A DNA stretch of 64,000 nt from Hymenobacter properus (GCF_015694735.1 NZ_JADQDP010000009.1:1-64000); one strand, 5' to 3'. Shown: positions 8,010 to 15,641, counted from the first letter of the stretch. Notes: a model not told the origin generated them from the letters alone. Numbers and translations: made by a program.

Positions 8010-8963
8010 CTAGACTAGGTCCAGTTGCGCGAACCGCTGCGCGAGCAAGGCATGAAACTGCGCCTGCAGGGCTGCAGGCAGAAAGCTCTGGTCGATAAAT
8101 GACTCCCAGGCCGCCCGGGCTTTGACGAAGCGCGTGAGCATGCCGGTCACCACCTTCCCGTCGATGCCCGCCCGCGCGGCAGCCTGGCGGAAGTCGACTT
8201 GCCGCAGTCGCCGTTTTTTGCCGTTGAGCGTCAGGGCCAGTTCCTCGGTGTCAGCAGGGTTCACCAGGGCCGTGGCCACCAGGTCGTAGGCCGGCGCCAG
8301 GCCATAGCCCAGCCCGGGCGTCTGCAGCAGGGAGAAGTTCTTCAAGTGCATGTCGGCGTTGCCGGTCAGAAAGCTGAAGAGCACCAGCTCGTAGTAGTTG
8401 ACCACGTCCAGGCCGGGATTGGCCGAGTACTGCAGAATGGCCTTGGCCACCTGCTCGTGGGAGCCGTCGTACTTGTTTTCGGTCAGCCGCCCGGTGAGCT
8501 GGCACATGTCTTCCATGGCCCGCTTCTGGCCCTTCACCCGGTCGACGCGGCGCGTGACGTAGGCCAGGGCGCCGCCTTCGAGGCGCAGCAGGCCGTGGGG
8601 CACCGTGGGCAGTTTGGCCAGCGACGCCAGGTGCATGGTCAGGTCTTCTACTTCCGGCAAATGCGGGTAACGGGGCGTCGGCGGCTTGAGGATGTACTCG
8701 CCGTTCAGCGCCCCCACAATGGTAAAGCGTGGGGGCTGCCCGGCCGTGCCCGCCGGCGCAATAGTCAGTGACAGCTTGGGCTGCACGCCCGTCACGGTGA
8801 TGTGCTGGCGCACGACGGCCTCAGCCAAAGCCAGCATCTCGGCCTCGGTGTAGGGAAAGGCGGGCGGCACGGACTTCCCGAACAGGCGGCGGCTGCAGGC
8901 CGGGTGGTAGTCCGGGCCGGCGCCTTCCGGCAGAGTCTGATAGCAGGACAGGCAGCGGCTCAT
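8010..8963 (-). CDS. hipT: HipA/HipT-type kinase toxin
   Basis: A 317-residue HipA-C serine/threonine kinase. The motifs are GVQPKLSL (59-66), the likely lysine in YILKPP (K93), the catalytic segment GNADMHLKN (201-209, D204), and the metal-binding PAYDL (D227). It lacks the N-terminal subdomain of full HipA; that part is a separate gene just upstream, as in HipBST systems. The N-terminus has a zinc-knuckle-like pattern C4, C7, H20, C23. Known members phosphorylate aminoacyl-tRNA synthetases and arrest translation; the target here is unknown. Its start overlaps the upstream gene by 4 bp, indicating translational coupling. Confidence 0.88.
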   Translation of the reverse strand: MSRCLSCYQTLPEGAGPDYHPACSRRLFGKSVPPAFPYTEAEMLALAEAVVRQHITVTGVQPKLSLTIAPAGTAGQPPRFTIVGALNGEYILKPPTPRYPHLPEVEDLTMHLASLAKLPTVPHGLLRLEGGALAYVTRRVDRVKGQKRAMEDMCQLTGRLTENKYDGSHEQVAKAILQYSANPGLDVVNYYELVLFSFLTGNADMHLKNFSLLQTPGLGYGLAPAYDLVATALVNPADTEELALTLNGKKRRLRQVDFRQAAARAGIDGKVVTGMLTRFVKARAAWESFIDQSFLPAALQAQFHALLAQRFAQLDLV

Positions 8964-9292
8964 GACGCGTCTTCGGTTTCCACGGGGTGAATGCTCACAG
9001 CGCCGATGCAGTCCCGGCAGCAGGCCAGCAGCAGGCCCATTCGGTCGCGGGCGTTGAGCTTCCAGTTTTTCTCCGCCACCTCCAGCAGCCAGCCCTCCGG
9101 GATGAGCCCGTCGAAAAAAGGAAACAGCACGCGCTCCACGTAGGGCGCCGGGCGCAGCGGCAGCGTCAGGCTGACGGCCTCCGCGCCGGCCGTGGCCAGG
9201 TAGGCCGGCGCGTAGGCGAAGGTGTAGCCCTGCTCGTCCTGCGTCAGGTGCCCGGCTAGTTGCGCGTGCAGGTAGACTTCGGCTTTTCTCAT
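8960..9292 (-). CDS. HipS-like HipA N-terminal domain protein
   Basis: A 110-residue protein homologous to the N-terminal subdomain of HipA: AEVYLHAQLAGHLTQDEQGYTFAYAPAYL, then SLTLPLRPAPY and FPFFDGLIPEGWLLE, the family's conserved 'FF.GLLPEG' region. In HipBST systems this separate small protein (HipS) acts as the antitoxin that neutralises HipT. The gene overlaps both neighbours by 4 bp (hipB before it, the kinase after it), so the three are made together. That it is the antitoxin here is inference from the arrangement. Confidence 0.82.
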   Translation of the reverse strand: MRKAEVYLHAQLAGHLTQDEQGYTFAYAPAYLATAGAEAVSLTLPLRPAPYVERVLFPFFDGLIPEGWLLEVAEKNWKLNARDRMGLLLACCRDCIGAVSIHPVETEDAS

Positions 9293-9516
9293 GGTTGCTC
9301 GGTTACCAAGTGCGCGCGGTCCAGCGGGGCGGGCGCCAGTTCATGGCCAAACAGGCGCAGTACCAGATTGACCTTGTCCAGCCGTAGGGTGGCTTTGCCC
9401 TGCTCCAGCTCGCGCACGAAGCGCAGCCCCACCCCCGCTTTCGCGGCCAAGTCGGGCTGGGACAACTGCAGCAGCTTGCGGCGCTGCTTAACGAAGGCGG
9501 CCAGCGGAGAGGTCAT
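9289..9516 (-). CDS. hipB: HipB-like XRE antitoxin/repressor
   Basis: A 75-residue Cro/C1 helix-turn-helix protein: FVKQRRKLLQLSQPDLAAKAG, then LRFVRELEQGKATLRLDKVNLVLRLFG. This is typical of HipB antitoxins that repress their own operon. It is the first gene of the three-gene unit and overlaps the HipS-like gene by 4 bp. Three copies of a palindromic operator (TATACC-N6-GGTATA type) lie directly upstream, the first only 4 bp from the start codon. This supports tight autoregulation. Confidence 0.87.
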   Translation of the reverse strand: MTSPLAAFVKQRRKLLQLSQPDLAAKAGVGLRFVRELEQGKATLRLDKVNLVLRLFGHELAPAPLDRAHLVTEQP

Positions 9517-9520
9517 AGGC

Positions 9521-9621
9521 TATACCCGTTCGGGGGTAATCACGAATGTAAAGAAAAAATTTAACACCCGAACGGGTATAAAGTTACGCAATTTAGAATA
9601 AATTATACCCGAGAAGGTATA
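9521..9621. promoter_or_regulatory. Three HipB operators and the hip promoter region
   Basis: Three 18-bp sites share the form TATACC-N6-GGTATA: 9521-9538 (left half exact, right half GGGGTA), 9563-9580 (left half AACACC, right half exact) and 9604-9621 (both halves exact). The first two also form a long inverted pair, TATACCCGTTCGGG at 9521-9534 and CCCGAACGGGTATA at 9567-9580. The arrangement parallels the TATCC-N8-GGATA operators known for E. coli HipB. Confidence 0.75.
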
Positions 9622-9660
9622 ACATGAGGCATGCCAATGGCAGACCTATTGGGTCAAAAG

Positions 9661-9984
9661 TTACTGTTGAGGAGGCTGTTTGGGAGCCCGCGCCCGAACA
9701 TGCAGCCCGGCGTCCTGCAGCTTACGGCCCAGCACATCGTCGGCGGCTAGGTCCAGAATGGTTTGTTCCAGCCCCAGCACGAACAACACCTGCAGGTAGC
9801 CGCCCATGCTTACTGTGGAACTCCCCTGCTCAATGGCATGCAGCGTGTTACGGCTGATGCCCGCGCGCTCGGCTACGAGCGCCGCGCTGAGCTTGCGGCG
9901 CAGACGGGCCAGTCGGATGTTCTCACCCGATTGGGCCAGCAGCTGCACTAGGCGAGGTAGCAGGACGACGGGTTCTTTGGCCAT
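9661..9984 (-). CDS. XRE-family transcriptional regulator
   Basis: A 107-residue protein from the ATG at 9984 (MAKEPVVLLP). It has a helix-turn-helix domain (RLARLRRKLSAALVAERAG, then SRNTLHAIEQGSSTVSMGGYLQVLFVLGL) and a basic Pro-rich tail. It resembles the antitoxin/regulator partner of HipA-type systems, but no HipA gene accompanies it. The upstream inverted repeat at 9996-10039 is a likely operator for itself. It stands alone between the hip operon and the rep operon. Confidence 0.75.
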   Translation of the reverse strand: MAKEPVVLLPRLVQLLAQSGENIRLARLRRKLSAALVAERAGISRNTLHAIEQGSSTVSMGGYLQVLFVLGLEQTILDLAADDVLGRKLQDAGLHVRARAPKQPPQQ

Positions 9985-9995
9985 AAGGCGCAATA

Positions 9996-10039
9996 TAATG
10001 CGCAATAATGCCGCGTGGCGTCCAGCATATTGCGCATTA
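9996..10039. promoter_or_regulatory. Inverted repeat, probable operator of the XRE gene
   Basis: TAATGCGCAATA at 9996-10007 is exactly the reverse complement of TATTGCGCATTA at 10028-10039, with a 20-bp spacer. A further GCGCAATAT half site lies next to the left arm. The repeat begins 12 bp upstream of the start codon of the XRE gene, where an autorepressor would bind. Confidence 0.6.
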
Positions 10040-10085
10040 CCTTCTCAGGTCAGCCACCCGTTTCCGGGCTTAGTGGCGGCAAAAA

Positions 10086-11420
10086 TTAGTCGTAATACCG
10101 GCGACGAGCTCCCCGAATCTGATTGATGTAGGGTATCATGGCCATGCTGAACCCCTGCGCTTCCGGTCGCTGCTCATTGTGCTGCCAAGCCCCGAGTACC
10201 AGCGCGAATTCCTGCCGAACAATGGGGTAATCAAGCACGAGGTTGTTGATGAAATCGTCGTCGTTGAGGGCAAAAGCCAGCAGCAGGTAGGCCTCGACCA
10301 GCTTGCGGTGTCGAAGACACCAGTCTGTATCCCCTAAAAAGGGGGCGTGAGTGCGCGTCGCGGCTTCCAGGTCAATTTTCCACAGGTACACCGACGCCAC
10401 GATGTGGTAGCCGGCCCGGCTGTGGTCAGCATCGTGCGGGGAGGGACCTTTGTCGGGCTGAGAGACGGAGAGCAGCAACTCACCGTACCGGGCCAGTTCG
10501 TGCGCCTGCTTGCGATTCACGGCACTGGCCTGCTGCAGGTAGAGGTACGCCAGCTTTAGCAGGGCGTACTCATTGCCAACGGTCATGCTTTGTACCAGGG
10601 TGGCTTCGGCCTGCTCCGGCCAGCGCAGGTGCTGGAATTCAATGCTGCCCACCAGGTCCAACACCCACTTGGCCACCCGCCGGTCCAGGAGCCGGATGTT
10701 GTCCGCCGCGCGCCGCAGAAACGGATAGGCCCGGTTGGGCTGCTTCAGGTAAATGTGATAGGTAAACCCCACCAGCACGTCAGCCATCAGCTCGCGCCCG
10801 GTCAGGGGTAAAAGCAGGGCTAGTAAGGCGGTATGGTCCTGGCCGTACACGGCCCGTGCGGCGGCCAGGTTCTCGCCAATCACGCCCGCCACCAGCTCAT
10901 AGGGTACCAGAAATGGAGCCGGCAACAAGTCAGGCAGCTGCGGAGGTGGGCCAGTATCTTCCTGGGTCGCCGCGGCGGTCAGGGCCTCGGTGGTGATTTC
11001 CGCCGTCAGGTTGCCGTAGCCGGTCTGCGCATCGCCCGGCTCGTAGCTTACCTGAACCGCTGCGCCACTGCTTAGCAACCCTGCCAGGTACGTGCATACG
11101 ACCTGCTTCCATTGCGTGGCACCGGGCGCCGGCTGTTGCCCCTGGTGCAGTTCACCGAGCCAGGTCGAGACCAGGTTGGCCTTAACCGTGGAAACGGGCC
11201 AGCGCACCGCAAAGTGGTAGCCAGCCGGCAGCGGGCCTACAGAATAGGTGATTTCGCCGCCCAAACAGGTGAAGTTCATCACCCCCATGCCCCGGTGCAG
11301 AAAGGTCAGCAGGCTGCCTCTCAAACCAGCAGGTACGCCAAGCCGGTCAGCTACTATGCCGCCGTTAAGGTCTGCATACGCGCGGGAGCTGATGCCCCGG
11401 TAGGTGTAGGGAGAAGGCAT
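10086..11420 (-). CDS. Hypothetical protein with helical-repeat C-terminus
   Basis: A 444-residue protein that starts 9 bp after the replication initiator and is very likely co-transcribed with it. Residues 1-160 look mixed alpha/beta. From about residue 190 the sequence is helix after helix with TPR/SEL1-like spacing (RAYPFLRRAADNIRLL, EYALLKLAYLYLQQAS, HELARYGELLLSV, LVEAYLLLAFALNDDD). No signal peptide or membrane segment. No known family was recognised. The context suggests a role tied to plasmid replication or copy control, but this is a guess from position only. Confidence 0.65.
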   Translation of the reverse strand: MPSPYTYRGISSRAYADLNGGIVADRLGVPAGLRGSLLTFLHRGMGVMNFTCLGGEITYSVGPLPAGYHFAVRWPVSTVKANLVSTWLGELHQGQQPAPGATQWKQVVCTYLAGLLSSGAAVQVSYEPGDAQTGYGNLTAEITTEALTAAATQEDTGPPPQLPDLLPAPFLVPYELVAGVIGENLAAARAVYGQDHTALLALLLPLTGRELMADVLVGFTYHIYLKQPNRAYPFLRRAADNIRLLDRRVAKWVLDLVGSIEFQHLRWPEQAEATLVQSMTVGNEYALLKLAYLYLQQASAVNRKQAHELARYGELLLSVSQPDKGPSPHDADHSRAGYHIVASVYLWKIDLEAATRTHAPFLGDTDWCLRHRKLVEAYLLLAFALNDDDFINNLVLDYPIVRQEFALVLGAWQHNEQRPEAQGFSMAMIPYINQIRGARRRYYD

Positions 11421-11429
11421 AGCACAACC

Positions 11430-12380
11430 CTAACGCAGGCCGCAGATTTTCAGGAACAGCCCCCCGGGGTTCTTCGTCGCCTTGACCTTATCGGTTTTCA
11501 GCTGGTACGTGAATTTGAAGAGCTGGTCCAGGTGCTTGGGGTCGCCGAGGATGGTGGCCACCAGCTGCGGTTGATTGATGCCGAGGGCCTCCAGGTGCTG
11601 CCGGGCCGCGTGTGCACGGGCGTCCTCCGCCGGCTGCTCAAAGGGAATGGGTAGCTGCTGGGGCTGCTGGCGGGCGATGGTAAAGCGCAGGGCATCGTAG
11701 GCCCGCCCCTTCTTCACCAGCTCGTAGTCAATCTTGAGGTCGGTGTGCTCGCTGACCTGGCGCACGGCGATGTCGAGCACCCGGGCCTTGAGCTGGCTGA
11801 TGTTCTGAAATAGCTCTGGCTCCTTGCCCTTGGGGTCTTTCAGGTGGAGCATCTGCTTGAACTCGTCCAGCGGGTAGGTCCGCGTCGACGTCTTGTCCTT
11901 CCACTGGCTCACGAGCTGGTAGATGCGCTTGGCATACTTACTGCTCAGCTTCAGGGCCGAGTGCAGTTGGTAGGAGGTGAAGTTTTCCTTGAGGTTGAAC
12001 AGGAAAGGCCGGATGGGCGCCGCCAGCTGAATCTGTAGGCAGCCCTTACCCTTGATGTATTCCACCCGCTGAAACATCCAGAGCTGCTGGTAGGTGCGCT
12101 CGTTTTCCACCTCGAACATACGCGAGCCCATATCGGCCGTCGCCTCGCGCAGCTGCTGGTAATTCCATTGCCGCCCGGTCAGGGCTTCCACGTCCTTCAC
12201 GTAGATGGTGTACTCCTGGTCCGGCGTGTCATCCCGGCGCAGCCGGGAGAGCAGGTAGAAGAAGATGTCCAGCTGACACGCCGTGTAGTCGTAGCGGGCC
12301 TGCGTGATGGCGTTGTGCTGGCGGACAACGGGGACCGGGGCCGGCTCCACAAGTACAACGGCAGTATCTTCAGGCTTCAT
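11430..12380 (-). CDS. Replication initiator, Rep_3 (RepB/RepE) family
   Basis: A 316-residue initiator with the two winged-helix layout of Rep_3 proteins. The N-terminal part reads RQHNAITQARYDYTACQLDIFFYLLSRL, then YTIYVKDVEALTG and QLREATADMGSRMFEVEN. The second domain has LKLSSKYAKRIYQLVSQWK and TYPLDEFKQMLHLKDP, with a final VRQVSEHTDLKIDYELVKKGR block. Such proteins bind iterons as monomers to start replication and repress their own gene as dimers. The iteron array starts 86 bp upstream of its start codon. This identifies the element as a theta-replicating plasmid or one derived from it. Confidence 0.92.
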   Translation of the reverse strand: MKPEDTAVVLVEPAPVPVVRQHNAITQARYDYTACQLDIFFYLLSRLRRDDTPDQEYTIYVKDVEALTGRQWNYQQLREATADMGSRMFEVENERTYQQLWMFQRVEYIKGKGCLQIQLAAPIRPFLFNLKENFTSYQLHSALKLSSKYAKRIYQLVSQWKDKTSTRTYPLDEFKQMLHLKDPKGKEPELFQNISQLKARVLDIAVRQVSEHTDLKIDYELVKKGRAYDALRFTIARQQPQQLPIPFEQPAEDARAHAARQHLEALGINQPQLVATILGDPKHLDQLFKFTYQLKTDKVKATKNPGGLFLKICGLR

Positions 12381-12431
12381 AGACTAGGACATAAGGACGC
12401 GGGATAAAGCAAATGTAAGTCGCCGGTAGAT

Positions 12432-12465
12432 AAAAAACCACAGTGGTAGTTAGGCGTGGTTTTTT
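12432..12465. promoter_or_regulatory. Inverted repeat upstream of rep
   Basis: AAAAAACCAC (12432-12441) and GTGGTTTTTT (12456-12465) are perfect reverse complements separated by 14 bp. They end exactly where the first iteron begins, about 50 bp from the rep start. The arms resemble iteron halves (AAAACGTGG). Rep_3 dimers typically repress rep through such half-iteron palindromes. Confidence 0.6.
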
Positions 12466-12566
12466 ACTTATAAAACGTGGTCCATAGACTTATAAAACGT
12501 GAGAGTTGACTTATAAAACGTGGTAATAAAAGGTATAAAAAGTGGTTTTTCGCTTATAAAAAGTGG
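12466..12566 (+). repeat. Five phased iterons
   Basis: Copies of ACTTATAAAACGTGG or close variants start at 12466, 12488, 12509, 12531 and 12552. The intervals are 22, 21, 22 and 21 bp, two helical turns each. The first three carry ACGTG; the last two have AAGTGG in place of ACGTGG. This is the expected binding array for the Rep_3 initiator encoded next to it. Confidence 0.88.
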
Positions 12567-12795
12567 TTTTATACCATTATATACTATTGAATATCAGGCA
12601 CTTACAAGCCCTACAAATAGACAAGGAAAAACAAATAAACTCACAAAGGTTGTTGATGCACATTCACAATAGCTTTTAGGGAGGTAGTTCAAACCACGGG
12701 CCAGAACAAACAAGAAACAACAAAAAAACAGGCGGACCTAACGTCCACAGGGATTGCACTATTCTAAGTGAACACAGCATAATAGCCGCTTAAAA

Positions 12796-13159
12796 CCACG
12801 TTTTATAAGTAGTTTCAGTTGCCACTGAGCCATGGGCTTCTGAAGGCCTTGCACCACTTTTTATAAGTCATTTCGACTTTTTTCACGGACTCGGCTAATG
12901 TTACTAACTTTATACTAACTTTTGACTAATAGTGAATTACCACGTTTTATAAGCAGACCAAGCCCGGTAAAGGGCAAACTAGCACGTTTTATAAGCAAAA
13001 CCCTAGCTCAGCAACGGCAGTAAAGCATCGGTTTTAGTCTTTACAAACCCCGTTTTGGGCCTACTGGGCAGATTTATTGCATTTTTTAGCCCCAGGTAAT
13101 GAATCGCGAACCGCACTGCTGCAGAGAGCGGCTTCGGTAACCTCGCTTATAAAATGTGA
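12796..13159. repeat. Dispersed iteron copies, mostly inverted
   Basis: Inverted copies (CCACGTTTTATAAGT type) lie at 12796-12810, 12854-12868, 12940-12954 and 12982-12996. One direct copy, GCTTATAAAATGTGA, lies at 13145-13159. Unlike the left array they are not regularly spaced. They may serve copy-number control by handcuffing, as secondary iteron clusters do in other plasmids. Confidence 0.75.
12903..12929 (+). repeat. ACTAAC repeat element, origin copy
   Basis: ACTAACTTTATACTAACTTTTGACTAA holds three ACTAA(C) units at an 11-bp period. The first 17 bases differ by one base from the 17-bp elements at 16279-16295 and 56258-56274. A protein binding on one DNA face would fit this spacing. Confidence 0.6.
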
Positions 13160-13296
13160 GAGATGGCCTTTATGAGTGTATTGCCGGCTGTTCTCTATTG
13201 CCTGACTGTGTCGCTTTTGCAGGGGCGTCCAGTTTTCACCGTGCGCCAGCCACTTGTTTAGACAAGTTCGGAAAAAATGATTGCGAAGCTATTTGC

Positions 13297-13338
13297 GAAA
13301 CCGATTGGTTGCACATAAATTTGCAACCAATCGGTTTC
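13297..13338. promoter_or_regulatory. Inverted repeat, probable ArsR operator
   Basis: A perfect 17-bp inverted repeat: GAAACCGATTGGTTGCA (13297-13313) and TGCAACCAATCGGTTTC (13322-13338), with an 8-bp spacer. Each arm also contains a near-palindrome of the form AACCgATtGGTT. It ends 19 bp before the ArsR start codon, as expected for an autoregulatory site. Confidence 0.7.
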
Positions 13339-13357
13339 ATAAAAATTTCCTGGCCCC

Positions 13358-13678
13358 ATGCGCAGAGATATCTTCCAAGCCATCGCCGACCCGACCCGGC
13401 GGGCTATCATCGCCTTGATTGCCTTGCAGGCACTGACCCCCAACGCCATTGCCGAACACTTCCAGACCAGCCGGCAAGCGGTGTCCAAACACCTTCGGGT
13501 GCTAACGGAATGTGAACTGGTCACCCAGCAGCAACACGGCCGCGAGATTCACTACTCCCTGCAGCTGGAACGGCTGCAGGAAGTGGACCACTGGCTGAGC
13601 CAGTACCGAAACCTGTGGGAAACGCGGTTCACGCAACTAGACCAGGTATTATCAACCCTAAAAAACCAGAAAAAATGA
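13358..13678 (+). CDS. ArsR-family winged-helix regulator
   Basis: A 106-residue protein: MRRDIFQAIADPTRRAII, then LTPNAIAEHFQTSRQAVSKHLRVL and LVTQQQHGREIHYSLQ. This is the ArsR winged-helix pattern of the metal-independent subgroup that pairs with AHSA1/SRPBCC proteins. No metal-binding cysteines are present. The stop codon overlaps the start of the next gene (ATGA), so the two are co-translated. A large inverted repeat lies just upstream. Confidence 0.9.
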   Translation: MRRDIFQAIADPTRRAIIALIALQALTPNAIAEHFQTSRQAVSKHLRVLTECELVTQQQHGREIHYSLQLERLQEVDHWLSQYRNLWETRFTQLDQVLSTLKNQKK

Positions 13679-14172
13679 GCGACACGGTAGCCTTTGATTT
13701 TGCGGTTGACAAAGCCGCCCACACCGTCACCATCACCCGGGAGTTTGACGCGGACTTGTCCTTGGTTTGGGACGCGTTTACCAGGGCCGACCTATTGGAC
13801 CAATGGCTGCCCCCGCACCCCATGACCGCCAAAACCAGATACCAGGACTTCCGCGTGGGCGGAAAGCGGTTTTATGCCATGGTCACCCCCGCCGGCGAGG
13901 AGCGCTGGGCCCTGCAGGAATACACCGCCATTACGCCCAAGACCCACTTTAGCCTGTACAATGCGTTTGCCGACAAAGACGAAAACGTTGAACTGCCCGG
14001 GTCGGAGTGGAATCATACGTTCAGTGAGCAAAACGGCACCACCACCGTGCGCATCACGGTGTACAATGAATCCCTTGAACGGATGGAAAGAATCCTCGAG
14101 GGCTTCACCGCGGGCATGAAAATGTCCTTGCGCAACCTGGACAACCTGTTAGCAACCCTTACGGGCAGGTAA
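13675..14172 (+). CDS. SRPBCC/AHSA1-family protein
   Basis: A 165-residue protein from ATG 13675 (MSDTVAFDFAVDKA). ITREFDADLSLVWDAFTRADLLDQWL is the usual N-terminal helix-grip segment of AHSA1-like START-type proteins, and GFTAGMKMSLRNLDNLLATL is the C-terminal helix. These proteins bind hydrophobic ligands. The pairing with an ArsR-type regulator is very common in Bacteroidota, where the function is unknown. The start overlaps the regulator's stop by 4 bp. Confidence 0.88.
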   Translation: MSDTVAFDFAVDKAAHTVTITREFDADLSLVWDAFTRADLLDQWLPPHPMTAKTRYQDFRVGGKRFYAMVTPAGEERWALQEYTAITPKTHFSLYNAFADKDENVELPGSEWNHTFSEQNGTTTVRITVYNESLERMERILEGFTAGMKMSLRNLDNLLATLTGR

Positions 14173-14237
14173 GCCCATCCCAAAAAGAGCCAGCGGCGAC
14201 GTCAATCGGGGCACCACTAGCCCCTCCCCCACTGCCC

Positions 14238-14272
14238 AAAAAACAAAGCCAGCCCCCGAAGAGGCTGGCTTT
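14238..14272 (-). terminator. Rho-independent terminator of the parA operon
   Basis: AAAGCCAGCC (14245-14254) pairs with GGCTGGCTTT (14263-14272) across an 8-base loop. Read on the minus strand, the stem is followed by TGTTTTTTGGG, a T-tract in the right place for transcripts of the partition genes that end at 14300. Confidence 0.75.
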
Positions 14273-14299
14273 GCTGGTTCCGCTCTGTCTACCCCTCCC

Positions 14300-14803
14300 C
14301 TACTTGGCCGGCGGCAGCTTGCCGGTTTTGCGCAGGTGCGCGTCGTAGTGCCGGTGGGCAGCTTCCAGGTAATTCTTGATGGTCGTGGGCGTGTCCGGGC
14401 CGGGCGTGGCCAGCAGCAGGCTCATCTTAATCTCCTGCACCACGGATTTGGCGATTTGGACCGTGTGTAGCGGCACTTCGGCCTCCGGCGCGGGCGCAGC
14501 TGCCGCAGCCTGCTTGCGGCCCCGTGTGGAGGCCCGTACAGAAGCGGCAGCCGGGGCCACCGACGCAGCAGCGGCCGGAGCGGGGGCGGCAGCGGGAGCA
14601 GGTGCTTCAGCAGGAACAGGCGCCGGCGCTGAAACAGCCGCTGCAGGAGCGGTGGCCGGCGCCGCGATGGGCTCTACCGGCGCGGGTGGCGCGGTGGCCG
14701 TGCGGGTGGCCTCCCCTCCCATGCCGGCCCGGGCCTGCTGGCGGGCTTCTTCGGGGACTTCAATGCGGCGGCGCGGCGTGATTTGTGGTTTCTCGAAGCC
14801 CAT
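14300..14803 (-). CDS. ParA-partner protein with RHH-like C-terminus
   Basis: A 167-residue protein from ATG 14803 (MGFEKPQITPRRRIEVPEEA); its start overlaps the parA stop (TAATG). A short basic N-terminus is followed by about 80 residues of Ala/Pro-rich linker. The C-terminal segment (LHTVQIAKSVVQEIKMSLLLA, then PTTIKNYLEAAHRHYD) has the strand-helix-helix look of a ribbon-helix-helix domain. It is probably the DNA-binding partner of ParA. In Bacteroidetes transfer systems the comparable pair is TraA/TraB (DUF3408), which is an alternative label. Confidence 0.65.
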   Translation of the reverse strand: MGFEKPQITPRRRIEVPEEARQQARAGMGGEATRTATAPPAPVEPIAAPATAPAAAVSAPAPVPAEAPAPAAAPAPAAAASVAPAAASVRASTRGRKQAAAAAPAPEAEVPLHTVQIAKSVVQEIKMSLLLATPGPDTPTTIKNYLEAAHRHYDAHLRKTGKLPPAK

Positions 14804-15570
14804 TATTTCGCGGAGGTTGAAGCGGTGGATACGGAAGCGGCGGCCGTGGCGCGGCGGTCGGGCAGTCCCAGGCGCTCGATGAGTTCCTCGCACACTCGGC
14901 GGATTTCGTCGCTGGTGTCCTTGGTGCCGCCGGCGTAGCGGGCCCAGGCCGGGTTGAGCAGACTGTAGAGGGTCGAGGCCCGGGTGTAGGCCTTGCGGTG
15001 GCCCAGGTAGGAGTTGAAGCGCGAGAGGCCCAGCCCGTCGATGTAGTCGTCCATCTCCTTTTCCTCCCGCTGCCCCGCCACGCGCTTGGTGGGCAGGCCG
15101 TAGTACTGGAAGTCAATCTGCGCATCGTCGGCCGCTTTCTTAATGGCCTCCAGGATGGTCATAAACTCGGCCGTGGAGGCCCGGTCCAGGTAATCCGATA
15201 CCAGAGGCACAATCACCGCGTCGCAGGCCGTCAGGGCGTTGAACACGTCGTCGCCATCGGCCCGGCCCGGCACGTCGATGATAATCAGGTCGTAGTTGTG
15301 CTCGGGGTTGTCGATGAAGTCGAAAATCCGGCTCAGCTGCCAGGGGTACACGTCGTAGGGGTACTGGGCGTCGGGGTTGGCTTCGCGCAGCTTGGCGAAG
15401 TTGGCCGCGTCGACCTGCTCGCGGGTCTTGACGATGCTCTGCTGGTAGTCGCAGTCGAGCACGGCGATGCGCAGGCCGTACTCGGTGGCCAGCGGGGCGG
15501 CGAGCACGAGGGCCAGGGTGGATTTACCGGAGCCCCCCTTCTGGGTGGCAAAACTGATAACCTTGGACAT
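14803..15570 (-). CDS. parA: ParA/MinD-type partition ATPase
   Basis: A 255-residue ATPase with the deviant Walker A KGGSGKST (residues 11-18), Walker A' AVLDCDYQQ, and Walker B LIIIDVPGRADGD. There is no N-terminal helix-turn-helix, so it is of the short type Ib or TraA-like kind. ParA ATPases move plasmid copies apart by interacting with a centromere-bound partner. That partner is probably the next gene, whose start overlaps this stop. A CAGAA-rich repeat array lies directly upstream and may be the centromere. The Ala/Ser/Thr-rich C-terminal tail looks disordered. Confidence 0.88.
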   Translation of the reverse strand: MSKVISFATQKGGSGKSTLALVLAAPLATEYGLRIAVLDCDYQQSIVKTREQVDAANFAKLREANPDAQYPYDVYPWQLSRIFDFIDNPEHNYDLIIIDVPGRADGDDVFNALTACDAVIVPLVSDYLDRASTAEFMTILEAIKKAADDAQIDFQYYGLPTKRVAGQREEKEMDDYIDGLGLSRFNSYLGHRKAYTRASTLYSLLNPAWARYAGGTKDTSDEIRRVCEELIERLGLPDRRATAAASVSTASTSAK

Positions 15571-15641
15571 AGTTGGTGCGGGGTTGAGGGCGTGAGTAGC
15601 GGCCGGTCACAGGGACCAGTGGGACGTGGAGTCAAAAGTAA

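Larger units (their letters stand above)
12381..13357. other. Origin of replication region
   Basis: Nearly 1 kb of AT-rich DNA without a supported gene. It holds an inverted repeat next to rep, five phased iterons, five dispersed iteron copies, three 11-bp-period ACTAAC repeats and, at its right end, the ArsR operator. This is a classic iteron origin next to a Rep_3 gene. No confident DnaA box was picked out by eye. Confidence 0.8.

Noticed and set aside
12466..13159. CRISPR array
   Set aside because: The repeats are 15-bp iterons in both orientations with 6-7 bp gaps in the main array, beside a Rep_3 gene, with no cas genes.
13156..13515. Open frame crossing the end of the origin and the ArsR gene
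   Set aside because: It overlaps the ArsR gene in another frame, crosses the large inverted repeat and has no protein-like pattern.
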